A DNA stretch of 64,000 nt from UPXZ01 sp964498765. Lineage in GTDB: Bacteria > Bacteroidota > Bacteroidia > Bacteroidales > Paludibacteraceae. Under the pieces are notes generated by a model. The model was not told the DNA's origin, ran no database searches, and worked only from the letters and a program-made list of their open reading frames with translations. The first letter of the stretch is position 1, and the number at the start of each line of letters is the position of its first letter. Position numbers and translations under genes: made by a program. This document shows positions 7,938-16,299 of the stretch, one piece after another. Where the stretch lies: NCBI GenBank assembly GCA_964498765.1, contig CAZCIU010000004.1, forward strand, positions 18,727 to 82,726, in the 5' to 3' direction.

Positions 7938-9758
7938 ATGAAGCAAAGTCACAAACCACAACTTTGGCTTCGATTGTTTAACAGTTTTGTGCTGTTAGCA
8001 ATTATTGTATCTGTTTTTTCATGCAAAAAAACGGATGCTGATATTACTGAGCCAGTTTCTCAGGCAATCGACATGTTCTATTTTGAGAACTATAACGACA
8101 GCGTTTTAGCTCTTTTGGATTATCCTGCTTTCTTAAATTCTCCTTCCAGTTCAAATAAAGACCTGAAAATCATCTTTTCTGCTGCCGCTTTAAATGAAAA
8201 AGGCTTTTCTGACAGCGCTCGTACGCTACTCAACACCGTTGCAACTCCAATTAAAAATGCGAAAATCAATTATTACTACCAAAGTATCGACGGACAGATA
8301 GATTATCGTCAAAATAATTTTGATTCATCCTACGAAAAATTTCTTTTGGTGAATACGCTCGAAGTGCAGGATGTAAGAGCGTTGGCATTGAATGAACGTA
8401 TGATTGGGCGAATTATGAAACTTTTCACCGATTATAAAAGTTCCATCAATTGGTTTTTGCTTTCCAAACAGCATTTTGAAGAAGCTGGATTGGAAAAAAG
8501 TGCCGCTATAACGAATAAATTTTTAGGAAGTTCTTGTATTAAATCGCATCTTTTTAATGAAGCAACCGAGTATTTATTAGATGCAAAAGATACGTTTAAA
8601 AAATTTCAGGATAAAGACGAGCTTTTCTATGTGTATATCGTTTTAATCGATTTGTATGTGCAGCAACATAAGCTCGATAGCGCTACCATGTACGTTCAGC
8701 AAGCATCTGAGGAGTTGAATTTAAGGAATGATAAGCGCATGCTTTCCAATGTGTATAACAATTTGGGAGAAATTGAATTGATGCGAAAAAACTTTCCGAA
8801 GTCGCTTGAAATGTTTCAAAAGACACTGGATTTAGGCGATAATTATTATTCCGCTCCGCAAAAACAGCAGTTTGCGCATTACTGCCGAGGTAAAATCTAT
8901 AATATGCTCGGACAAACTGAAAATGCCAACGATGAACTTCAAAAAGCCTTGGTGCTTTTGGGGAATTCTCAGGATGGATTGAAATTTGAAGTTTACAAGG
9001 AAATTGCAAAGGTCAATTCGACTAAAAATACCTTGGTAACCAATGCGATGATTGATTCTACGGTATTTTTTGCTAAGAAATATTACAATTCTCAGAGCGT
9101 CAATATCGTGAATTCGCTTATGACTCAGAGCGAACTTGAAATTGTGAAAAATAATGTTAACAATATGATTCAGCAGCGTAAAAAAGCCATTACATACACA
9201 ATTATTGGATTGATTGTTTTGCTGGGAATTATTTTTATTTTGCTGAGAAGTTGGAGGATAAAAAACGAAAATAACAAAATGCTGCACGAAATGGCACAAA
9301 AAAATCTTCGCCTGCTTCAGGAAGAAAGAAAACTCAAAAAAGTCATTCAAGATAGTAATATTTGCTTGAAATCGAATAAGAAAACTCCGACTGATGAAGA
9401 GCGTTCTCGCTTGATATTCAGTGATTTGATTGACTGGTTGGAAAAAGATCAGAATTATATGCGGAATGATTTGAACCTGGATATTGTTTCCAAAGAAATC
9501 GGAACAAATAGGGATTATTTGTCGCGTGCCATCAATGATCAGGAAATTCGCTTCCCGGACTTGATTAATAAATACCGCATCAACGAAGCTATCAGCATTC
9601 TGTCCGACAAAGACGACAAACGCAGCAGATTTAATCTGCAGGTAATTGCTTCCGAAATCGGATTTAATTCCTACTCTGTTTTTGTTGACGCGTTTCGTAA
9701 GCAAACCAGCATGACGCCGGTTCAGTTTAGAGACCGCGTATTTCATGTAGAAAACTAA
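7938..9758 (+). CDS. Membrane-anchored TPR protein with C-terminal AraC-type HTH
   Basis: Starts at the ATG giving MKQSHKPQLWLRLF; an upstream in-frame TTG at 7902 is unlikely. A hydrophobic N-terminus ends in VSVFSC, a weak lipobox because Phe is at -2. TPR-like helices fill about residues 40-400, a membrane helix lies near 418-438 (TIIGLIVLLGIIFILL), then a coiled linker. An AraC-like double HTH occupies about 507-606, with the second-helix signature IASEIGFNSYSVFVDAFRK and the TPVQFR ending. This architecture recurs in Bacteroidota as one-protein membrane regulators. Target genes are unknown; the divergent histidine kinase suggests a shared sensory locus. Confidence 0.88.
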   Translation: MKQSHKPQLWLRLFNSFVLLAIIVSVFSCKKTDADITEPVSQAIDMFYFENYNDSVLALLDYPAFLNSPSSSNKDLKIIFSAAALNEKGFSDSARTLLNTVATPIKNAKINYYYQSIDGQIDYRQNNFDSSYEKFLLVNTLEVQDVRALALNERMIGRIMKLFTDYKSSINWFLLSKQHFEEAGLEKSAAITNKFLGSSCIKSHLFNEATEYLLDAKDTFKKFQDKDELFYVYIVLIDLYVQQHKLDSATMYVQQASEELNLRNDKRMLSNVYNNLGEIELMRKNFPKSLEMFQKTLDLGDNYYSAPQKQQFAHYCRGKIYNMLGQTENANDELQKALVLLGNSQDGLKFEVYKEIAKVNSTKNTLVTNAMIDSTVFFAKKYYNSQSVNIVNSLMTQSELEIVKNNVNNMIQQRKKAITYTIIGLIVLLGIIFILLRSWRIKNENNKMLHEMAQKNLRLLQEERKLKKVIQDSNICLKSNKKTPTDEERSRLIFSDLIDWLEKDQNYMRNDLNLDIVSKEIGTNRDYLSRAINDQEIRFPDLINKYRINEAISILSDKDDKRSRFNLQVIASEIGFNSYSVFVDAFRKQTSMTPVQFRDRVFHVEN

Positions 9759-9859
9759 TTCCCAACTTTTACATACTAATTTTGCAGTTGAATTTTTCAG
9801 AAAATAAAAAATTTAGCCTGAATTTGCTTTTTCCATAGAATTCATTCTCAAAAATCTTG

Positions 9860-9867
9860 TATCTTTG
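9860..9867 (+). promoter_or_regulatory. Candidate -7 box for clpP
   Basis: TATCTTTG matches TAnnTTTG and lies about 100 bases before the clpP ATG. No clear -33 TTTG at 19 bases. Confidence 0.4.
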
Positions 9868-9967
9868 TTATTCTTGTGTTTAGCCGATTAATATTTGTCT
9901 GCCAAATTGACATATTGAAAAGAATTGGCTCGATATTCGTAAATAAAACTGCAAACAATTAAATTTT

Positions 9968-10654
9968 ATGACAATGATGGATAAGAATAATGATTTTAGA
10001 AAATATGCGACCAAGCATTTAGGAATGAATGGTTTGGCGCTGGATCAATATGCTCAAATAACTGACAGTTACATTTCGCCTTCTATTTTGGAAGAGCGTC
10101 AGTTGAACGTAACTCAAATGGACGTTTTTTCACGTCTGATGATGGACAGAATTATCTTTATGGGTACGCAGGTGAACGATTACGCTGCCAATGTAATTCA
10201 AGCTCAGTTGCTTTACCTGGATTCTTCAGATCCGGGCAAAGATATTTCTTTGTATCTGAATACTCCGGGCGGTTCTGTGTATGCAGGATTGGGAATTTAT
10301 GACACTATGCAGTTTATCAGCAGCGACGTGGCAACTATTTGTACCGGAATGGCAGCTTCTATGGGAGCGGTTTTGCTTGTTGCAGGAACAAAAGGTAAAC
10401 GTTCCGCTTTGAAACACTCTCGCATCATGATTCACCAGCCAAGCGGTGGCGCACAAGGTGTAGCTGCAGATATGGAAATCAACCTGCGTGAAATGTTGAA
10501 ACTGAAAAAAGAATTGTATCAAATCATTGCCGACCATTCCGGAAAAACTTACGAGCAAATTGAGAAAGATTCCGACCGCGATTTCTGGATGACTTCGCAA
10601 GAAGCAATGGATTACGGAATGATTGATAGAGTATTGATTAAAGAGAAAAAATAA
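9968..10654 (+). CDS. clpP: ATP-dependent Clp protease proteolytic subunit
   Basis: Forms the tetradecameric serine protease chamber that degrades proteins fed by ClpX. The catalytic triad is Ser131 (GMAASMGAVL), His156 (RIMIHQPSGG) and Asp205, each 34 residues later than in E. coli ClpP because of a longer N-terminal segment. The 228-residue length is normal for Bacteroidales ClpP. clpX follows after 88 bases on the same strand, so they probably form an operon. Confidence 0.97.
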   Translation: MTMMDKNNDFRKYATKHLGMNGLALDQYAQITDSYISPSILEERQLNVTQMDVFSRLMMDRIIFMGTQVNDYAANVIQAQLLYLDSSDPGKDISLYLNTPGGSVYAGLGIYDTMQFISSDVATICTGMAASMGAVLLVAGTKGKRSALKHSRIMIHQPSGGAQGVAADMEINLREMLKLKKELYQIIADHSGKTYEQIEKDSDRDFWMTSQEAMDYGMIDRVLIKEKK

Positions 10655-10670
10655 TAAGCCTATATAATAA

Positions 10671-10736
10671 TGTGCCAATATGCCAATTCATCTGATTTTA
10701 TTGGCGCATTGGCATATTTACGCATTGGCAAATTAA
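10671..10736. repeat. TGCCAAT/ATTGGCA inverted and direct repeats between clpP and clpX
   Basis: An 11-bp perfect inverted repeat, AATATGCCAAT (10677-10687) and ATTGGCATATT (10708-10718), is surrounded by further copies of TGCCAA and ATTGGC. The RNA would fold into a stem with an about 20-nt loop. There is no U tract, so it looks like a repeat element or mRNA-processing structure rather than a terminator. Confidence 0.6.
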
Positions 10737-10742
10737 ATTAAT

Positions 10743-11972
10743 ATGGCAAAAAACTCAAAACACTGTAATTTCTGCGGAAGACCTGAATCACAAGCAGGTT
10801 TATTAATTATGGGAATCGACAATTCTCACATCTGTGATGAATGTGCCGTACAGGCTGCTGACATTGTCAAAGAAACCAAAGTCAATGTAGCTGCTCCAAA
10901 ACTGGACAAATCGAAAACTCCCAAACCGAAAGAAATTAAAGCATTTTTGGACCAATATGTAATAGGGCAGGACGAAGCCAAAAAGTTCCTTTCTGTGGCT
11001 GTTTACAATCACTATAAACGATTGATGCAGGAAAAGCACGAAGATGATGTGGAGATTGAAAAATCCAACATTGTGATGGTAGGATACACCGGAACCGGGA
11101 AAACTTTGTTAGCGAAAACCATCGCTAAAAAGCTGGATGTGCCTTTTACCATCGTTGATGCTACTGTGCTGACCGAAGCCGGATATGTGGGTGAGGATAT
11201 TGAAAGCATTATCACACGTTTGCTTCAAGTGGCTGATTACAATGTGAAAGCTGCTGAAAGAGGCATTGTTTTCATTGATGAAATTGACAAAATAGCCAGA
11301 AAAGGCGATAATCCGAGCATTACACGCGATGTGAGCGGCGAAGGCGTGCAGCAAGGTTTGCTGAAACTGCTGGAAGGCTCAGTTATCAATGTGGCACCAC
11401 AAGGCGGACGCAAGCATCCGGAGCAAAAATTTGTAGAAGTAAATACGCAAAATATTCTGTTCATTTGCGGTGGTGCTTTTGATGGGATTGAGAAAAAAAT
11501 TGCTCAGCGACTGAATACTCGCGTTGTGGGTTACGGAGCATCCATCGAAACTGAAAATATTGATAGAAAAAATATGCTTCAGTATATTGCACCGCAAGAT
11601 TTGAAATCGTTTGGATTGATTCCGGAAATTATCGGTCGATTACCGATTTTGACGTATCTCGAACCGCTTGACAGAGATGCATTGCGCAATATTTTGACCG
11701 AACCAAAAAATTCGATTATCAAGCAATACAAAAAACTTTTCAAGATGGACAACATCGAATTGGTGTTTGAGCCGGAAGTTTTGGAGTATATTGTGGATAA
11801 AGCCATCGAATTCAAACTGGGTGCTCGCGGACTTCGCTCCATTACCGAAACGATAATGATGGATGCAATGTACGAAATGCCTTCCAAAAAGACAAGCGAA
11901 TACGTGGTTACATTAGATTATGCACACTCCAAACTGGACAGAATGAACGCTCAAAGGCTTAGAATTGCATAA
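10743..11972 (+). CDS. clpX: ClpX unfoldase, ATPase subunit of ClpXP
   Basis: The N-terminal zinc-binding domain has Cys8, Cys11, Cys31 and Cys34 (CNFC ... CDEC). The AAA+ domain has Walker A GYTGTGKT (114-121), Walker B VFIDEIDKIA (about 175-184) and a C-terminal sensor-2 segment LGARGLRSITE. It unfolds tagged substrates in the cytoplasm and threads them into ClpP, whose gene is directly upstream. Length (409) is typical. A strong terminator follows. Confidence 0.97.
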   Translation: MAKNSKHCNFCGRPESQAGLLIMGIDNSHICDECAVQAADIVKETKVNVAAPKLDKSKTPKPKEIKAFLDQYVIGQDEAKKFLSVAVYNHYKRLMQEKHEDDVEIEKSNIVMVGYTGTGKTLLAKTIAKKLDVPFTIVDATVLTEAGYVGEDIESIITRLLQVADYNVKAAERGIVFIDEIDKIARKGDNPSITRDVSGEGVQQGLLKLLEGSVINVAPQGGRKHPEQKFVEVNTQNILFICGGAFDGIEKKIAQRLNTRVVGYGASIETENIDRKNMLQYIAPQDLKSFGLIPEIIGRLPILTYLEPLDRDALRNILTEPKNSIIKQYKKLFKMDNIELVFEPEVLEYIVDKAIEFKLGARGLRSITETIMMDAMYEMPSKKTSEYVVTLDYAHSKLDRMNAQRLRIA

Positions 11973-12015
11973 TAATTCATAATAATATTGAAATCGATTT
12001 TTTCAAAAAACTATA

Positions 12016-12061
12016 AATCAGGGGCTTATTATTTTTTTTAATAATCACCCTGATTTTTTTT
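12016..12061 (+). terminator. Terminator of clpPX
   Basis: Stem AATCAGGG/CCCTGATT, with an inner ATTATT/AATAAT helix, is followed by eight T residues. It lies 44 bases after the clpX stop. Confidence 0.85.
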
Positions 12062-12070
12062 GTGATTGTC

Positions 12071-12101
12071 TTTGATAATCAAAAATCTGTTTATACTTTT
12101 G
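12071..12101 (+). promoter_or_regulatory. Promoter of recQ
   Basis: TTTG (12071-12074), a 19-base spacer, and TACTTTTG (12094-12101) make an exact Bacteroidota sigma-ABfr-type promoter. It lies directly behind the clpX terminator and gives recQ its own start with a leader of about 95 bases. Confidence 0.7.
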
Positions 12102-12204
12102 CTAGAAACTGAAAGATATTAATATTTCAAAAAAGAGTAAATTATTTTGTTTTATTTAAAATTTACTGTAACTTCGTTTCTTTCATCAAAAGAAATAGAT
12201 TAAA

Positions 12205-14391
12205 ATGGTAAGTCATTCTGATTTAACTGCGCAATTAAAAAAGTATTTTGGCTTTGATACGTTCAAAGGCAATCAGGAAGCCATTATATCTAATGTGCTC
12301 GACGGAAAAGATACTTTTGTATTGATGCCGACAGGAGGCGGAAAATCCTTATGTTATCAACTTCCATCTTTACTGATGGATGGAACGGCCATTGTCATAT
12401 CGCCACTGATAGCTTTGATGAAGAATCAGGTGGACGCTATGCGTAATTTCAGCGAGGAAGACGGAATTGCTCATTTTCTGAATTCATCGCTCACACGAGC
12501 TGCAGTAGAAGTTGTAAAAGAAGATTTATTAAAAGGTAAAACAAAATTACTCTACGTTGCTCCCGAATCGCTCACAAAAGAGGAAAATATCGAATTGCTT
12601 CGGCAGGTGAAAATCTCTTTTTACGCGATTGATGAAGCACACTGTATTTCTGAATGGGGGCACGATTTCAGACCTGAATATCGCCGTATTAGGCCGATAA
12701 TCAACGAGATCGGAGCTGCACCCATCATTGCACTTACGGCTACAGCCACTCCCAAAGTGCAGAATGACATACAGAAAAACCTGAACATGCTTGATGCGAA
12801 AGTTTTCAAATCATCGTTTAACCGACCGAATTTATATTACGAAGTTCGCTCTAAAAACAAAGATGTAGAAAAAGAAATCATCAAGTACATCCGCTCAAGA
12901 CCCGGAAAGTCAGGAATAATTTATTGTCTCAGTCGCAAAAAAGTAGAAGAACTTGCAGAAACATTGCAAGTGAATGGAATTTCTGCTTTGGCGTATCACG
13001 CAGGAATGGAAGCCGGCGTTCGCACGGATAATCAGGATAAATTCCTGATGGAAAAAGTGGATGTGATAGTGGCAACTATTGCATTCGGAATGGGAATTGA
13101 CAAGCCGGATGTGCGTTACGTAATCCATTATGACATCCCCAAAAGTCTGGAAGGATACTATCAGGAAACCGGACGTGGTGGTCGTGATGGCGGAGAAGGC
13201 GAGTGCATTACATTTTATTCCTACAAAGATTTAGACAAACTGCGCAAGTTTATGCAAGGCAAACTCATTGCTGAGCAAGAAATTGGAAATCAGCTTTTGC
13301 TTGAAACTCAGGCTTATGCAGAATCGGCAGTTTGCAGAAGAAAATTATTATTACACTATTTTGGAGAAGAATACACAAAAGATAATTGTGGAAGTTGCGA
13401 TAATTGTATGAAACCAAAGAAATTTATTGATGGTCAGGAATTTTTGGTCCTGATTTTAGAAACAATTCAACAGTTAAAAGAAAAATTCAAAGCTGATCAT
13501 ATCGTTGATATCCTTAAAGGAAATGAAACATCGGATATCACGTCTTATCAGCACGACGAGTTAGAAAACTACGGCACAGCTGCCGATGAAGATGAAAAAG
13601 TACTACACGCTGTCATTCGCCAAGCAATGATTGCCGGATATATTAATAAGGATATTGAAACTTACGGCGTGCTGAAACTGACTGCTGCCGGAAAAGCTTA
13701 TCTGAAAAAACCAGTTGCTTTCCCGATTGTAAAAGATACCGAATTTGACGATGATGAGGAAGAAGCAAGCAGCAGAAGTGTGGGTGGAACCAGCGCAGCG
13801 GATGATGTGCTTTTTTCCATGCTGAAAGATTTAAGAAAAAAACTATCCAAAAAACTTGAATTGCCTCCGTTTGTGATTTTCCAAGATCCATCATTGGAGG
13901 CAATGGCTACGACCTATCCGGTTACGCAGGAAGAGTTACAGAATATCCCGGGCGTAGGTGCCGGAAAAGCAAAACGCTACGGTGAAGAATTCCTAAAAGT
14001 AATCAAAGAACATGTAAAAGAGAACGAAATTATTCGTCCTGAAGATTTACGCGTTCGTACAGTTGCTAAGAAATCACAGCTGAAAGTGTCTATTATTCAG
14101 GCAATTGACAGAAAAATTGCATTGGATGATCTTGCGCTTTCTAAAGGCTTGGACATTAACGAAATGCTGGAAGAGCTCGAAGCAATCGTATATTCCGGAA
14201 CGAAAATTAATATCAACTACTTCCTGGATGAAGTGATGGAGCCGGATAAAGTGGACGAAATTTTTGATTATTTCAGCACAGCAGAAACAGACAAACTCAG
14301 CGCAGCAATTGAAGAATTAGGTGAAGACGACTTTACTGAAACTGAAATTCGCCTTGTTCGGATTAAATTCTTGTCTGAAGTGGGTAATTAG
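12205..14391 (+). CDS. recQ: ATP-dependent DNA helicase RecQ
   Basis: 3'-5' helicase acting in recombination and fork repair. It has Walker A PTGGGKSL (about 42-49), the DEAH box at 143-146 (AIDEAHCISEWGHDFRPEY), and helicase motif VI YYQETGRGGRDG. A RecQ zinc domain (SAVCRRKLLLHYFGE ... NCGSCDNC), winged helix, and an HRDC domain (about residues 535-610, EELQNIPGVGAGKAKRYG) follow. A roughly 100-residue C-terminal extension after HRDC is usual in the long Bacteroidales form. It has its own promoter after the clpX terminator. Confidence 0.96.
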   Translation: MVSHSDLTAQLKKYFGFDTFKGNQEAIISNVLDGKDTFVLMPTGGGKSLCYQLPSLLMDGTAIVISPLIALMKNQVDAMRNFSEEDGIAHFLNSSLTRAAVEVVKEDLLKGKTKLLYVAPESLTKEENIELLRQVKISFYAIDEAHCISEWGHDFRPEYRRIRPIINEIGAAPIIALTATATPKVQNDIQKNLNMLDAKVFKSSFNRPNLYYEVRSKNKDVEKEIIKYIRSRPGKSGIIYCLSRKKVEELAETLQVNGISALAYHAGMEAGVRTDNQDKFLMEKVDVIVATIAFGMGIDKPDVRYVIHYDIPKSLEGYYQETGRGGRDGGEGECITFYSYKDLDKLRKFMQGKLIAEQEIGNQLLLETQAYAESAVCRRKLLLHYFGEEYTKDNCGSCDNCMKPKKFIDGQEFLVLILETIQQLKEKFKADHIVDILKGNETSDITSYQHDELENYGTAADEDEKVLHAVIRQAMIAGYINKDIETYGVLKLTAAGKAYLKKPVAFPIVKDTEFDDDEEEASSRSVGGTSAADDVLFSMLKDLRKKLSKKLELPPFVIFQDPSLEAMATTYPVTQEELQNIPGVGAGKAKRYGEEFLKVIKEHVKENEIIRPEDLRVRTVAKKSQLKVSIIQAIDRKIALDDLALSKGLDINEMLEELEAIVYSGTKININYFLDEVMEPDKVDEIFDYFSTAETDKLSAAIEELGEDDFTETEIRLVRIKFLSEVGN

Positions 14392-14445
14392 AATTTTACT
14401 GAAAAATTTCAGCCTTAAATACATTATTAACAAAAACATAATCAA

Positions 14446-14946
14446 ATGAAGAACTACGTATTTTTTATTTTAGCAGCCTTTTTGCTAAATTCTTGCATGC
14501 AAAAGCCGGAGACAACTGAGCAAACAACAATGGATCACAGCGCAATGAGCCAGGAAGAAATGATGGCACATGGTGGTACAAGTGACAGTGTGAGAGATGG
14601 AGTTTTTATTCACATTACCGAAAGTTACAACGACCCTCACAAAGTGCTTATGCCGCTGAAAATGGCTGTAATGATGGCAAATGACAAAGACGTACTGATT
14701 TACAACGATATAAAATCGGTAGAACTCTATGTGAAAGGCGCTAAAAACTTGGAATACAATGATTACGAAACACTTCAGACTTATGTAAAACAACTTGCTG
14801 AGAAAAATGTAGGTGTTTATGTTTGCCCAACTTGCTTGAAATTAGCTGGTTTCAAAGAAGAAGATTTGATGGATGGCGTGAAAATAGCTCAAAAAGATAA
14901 ATTCTTTAACTTTACAAAAGGAAGAATTATAACTTTGGATTATTAA
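14446..14946 (+). CDS. DsrE-like lipoprotein with a CPTC motif
   Basis: A lipoprotein signal ends LLNSC (Cys17). A Met/His-containing linker (TMDHSAMSQEEMMAH) leads to a DsrE/DsrF-like fold of about 120 residues. The C-terminal signature VYVCPTCLKLAGFKEEDL resembles the CPxCL segment of periplasmic DsrE-family proteins. The function is unknown; the fold and the CxxC suggest sulfur or metal handling. It sits beside the haem O synthase and bo3 oxidase genes, separated by a bidirectional terminator, so a link with copper or haem maturation is only a guess. Confidence 0.75.
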   Translation: MKNYVFFILAAFLLNSCMQKPETTEQTTMDHSAMSQEEMMAHGGTSDSVRDGVFIHITESYNDPHKVLMPLKMAVMMANDKDVLIYNDIKSVELYVKGAKNLEYNDYETLQTYVKQLAEKNVGVYVCPTCLKLAGFKEEDLMDGVKIAQKDKFFNFTKGRIITLDY

Positions 14947-14970
14947 TTTCGTCGAAATGATATTTACGCA

Positions 14971-14999
14971 AAAAGCTCTCGAATTTCGAGAGCTTTTTT
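14971..14999. terminator. Bidirectional terminator between the DsrE-like gene and cyoE
   Basis: Near-perfect palindrome AAAAGCTCTCGAA/TTCGAGAGCTTTT with A and T runs on both sides, between convergent genes. Confidence 0.88.
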
Positions 15000-15019
15000 G
15001 TTGATTTTGAGATTATTAT

Positions 15020-15889
15020 CTATAGTAATGGGTCAATTACCATTGAAATGATTATTGCCAGCAAAATCATATTCAGAAGCATAAAATAGCGGAAAGAGTT
15101 GAATTTTTCTTCTGATTTTTTCAGCAGTTGGGAGAAAATTGCAACTAAGTAAACTGCTAATGCTATGATAAGAATCTTGAAGAAAATCGTTTGGAATAAA
15201 CCTACGACAACGAGTAATACAATATTTACTGAAGTTGCTACAATCCACACGAAAGTAACTCGTTTTATCTGAGTATTATTCAGGATTTTATTAATTGTCG
15301 GGAAACCTGCGGCATTGTAATCATCGCCATATTTGAGCATAAGCAGCCAAAAATGCGGAACTTGAGACATGAAAAAGAAAAACGCCAGCACATACAATTC
15401 AGGCACCAAAAGTGAAGCACCACCTACAACCCAACCGACCATTGGGGGAATTGCTCCAATCACACTTCCGGGAATTACGGCGAAAGGCGATACTTTTTTG
15501 AAAGGAGTGTAAATAACGTTGTACCATACAAAAGCCATAAATCCAAGCACTGCGGCTGTGAAACCTCCGCCAAGATAAACTAAAATAGTTCCGACAATAA
15601 TCTCCAATAATGCCAAAATCAACACGGTCGTCGGTTTAATTCTGCCGGAAGGGATCGGACGTTTTCGAGTTCGCTCCATGACAGCATCTTTATCGCGCTC
15701 CTGATACTCATTAAAAGCAGCTGCACCTGAAGAAAGCAGGAAAATTCCAATCAAAGGAAGAATTATTCGGCTGTCGATAGTGCCGGCGGCTAAGGTAAAT
15801 CCTGCCAAAGTGGTCAATGTGACAGAAAATGTAATTCGGAATTTATGCAGTTCGAAAATTAAGCCGAAAATATTTTTAAATTTCTCCAT
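15020..15889 (-). CDS. cyoE: Protohaem IX farnesyltransferase (haem O synthase)
   Basis: UbiA-superfamily membrane enzyme that adds a farnesyl group to haem B, making haem O for the haem-copper oxidase. The Asp-rich motif is NEYQERDKDAVMERTRKRP; the second conserved loop is HFWLLMLKYGDDYNAAGFP. About eight or nine hydrophobic segments fit the family; length 289 is normal. In E. coli it is the last gene of cyoABCDE, but here it is divergent from cyoABCD across a 410-base region with promoters both ways. It could equally be named ctaB. Confidence 0.93.
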   Translation of the reverse strand: MEKFKNIFGLIFELHKFRITFSVTLTTLAGFTLAAGTIDSRIILPLIGIFLLSSGAAAFNEYQERDKDAVMERTRKRPIPSGRIKPTTVLILALLEIIVGTILVYLGGGFTAAVLGFMAFVWYNVIYTPFKKVSPFAVIPGSVIGAIPPMVGWVVGGASLLVPELYVLAFFFFMSQVPHFWLLMLKYGDDYNAAGFPTINKILNNTQIKRVTFVWIVATSVNIVLLVVVGLFQTIFFKILIIALAVYLVAIFSQLLKKSEEKFNSFRYFMLLNMILLAIIISMVIDPLL

Positions 15890-15956
15890 TTTTTTATTTT
15901 TCTAAATCCAAGAAAATCTCCTAATATCCGTGATTTGAGATATCTTCATCAGTTGG

Positions 15957-15964
15957 CAAAGATA
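15957..15964 (-). promoter_or_regulatory. Candidate -7 box for cyoE
   Basis: TATCTTTG on the minus strand about 68 bases before the cyoE ATG. No matching -33 element is seen. Confidence 0.35.
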
Positions 15965-16076
15965 GTAAAATTTCAAACCTTAATCATCTAAATTTTGGTG
16001 TCAAATCTAATTGTTTTAATAGAAACTTGACAAAGTAAATAGTCAAAATATCAGCGAATTAGTATAAAAAAAGACT

Positions 16077-16120
16077 GCTTTTCATAACAAATATTTACAC
16101 TTTTGAATTGTATGAAAAGC
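16077..16120. repeat. 10-bp inverted repeat in the cyoE-cyoA region
   Basis: GCTTTTCATA (16077-16086) and TATGAAAAGC (16111-16120) are exact inverted copies 24 bases apart. They could be a regulator site or a cruciform; no known box is recognised. Confidence 0.45.
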
Positions 16121-16230
16121 GACAAAAAGTAGTTGTTTTGCTTTATAAATTCTCGATATTTAGCCAAAATCTTACCAATAAAACCAATAAAATCATTTTA
16201 TGTTTACTAAAAATAATATCTTACAAAAAA

Positions 16231-16261
16231 TTTGTAGGATTAGATTATTTATTTACATTTG
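16231..16261 (+). promoter_or_regulatory. Promoter of cyoABCD
   Basis: TTTG (16231-16234), a 19-base spacer and TACATTTG (16254-16261) match the Bacteroidota consensus exactly. The predicted leader is about 30 bases. Confidence 0.75.
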
Positions 16262-16299
16262 TATTTGATTGAAAAACATTTAAAAAACGTTATCATTGT

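Larger units (their letters stand above)
15890..16299. other. Divergent regulatory region between cyoE and cyoA
   Basis: No open frame of note. It holds a minus-strand -7 box for cyoE, a full promoter for cyoA and a 10-bp inverted repeat between them. The region is strongly AT-rich. Confidence 0.55.

Noticed and set aside
8832..9746. 304-codon minus-strand frame inside the TPR/AraC-type gene
   Set aside because: Antisense shadow; composition (Ile, Phe, Asn) is that of reversed AT-rich coding sequence.
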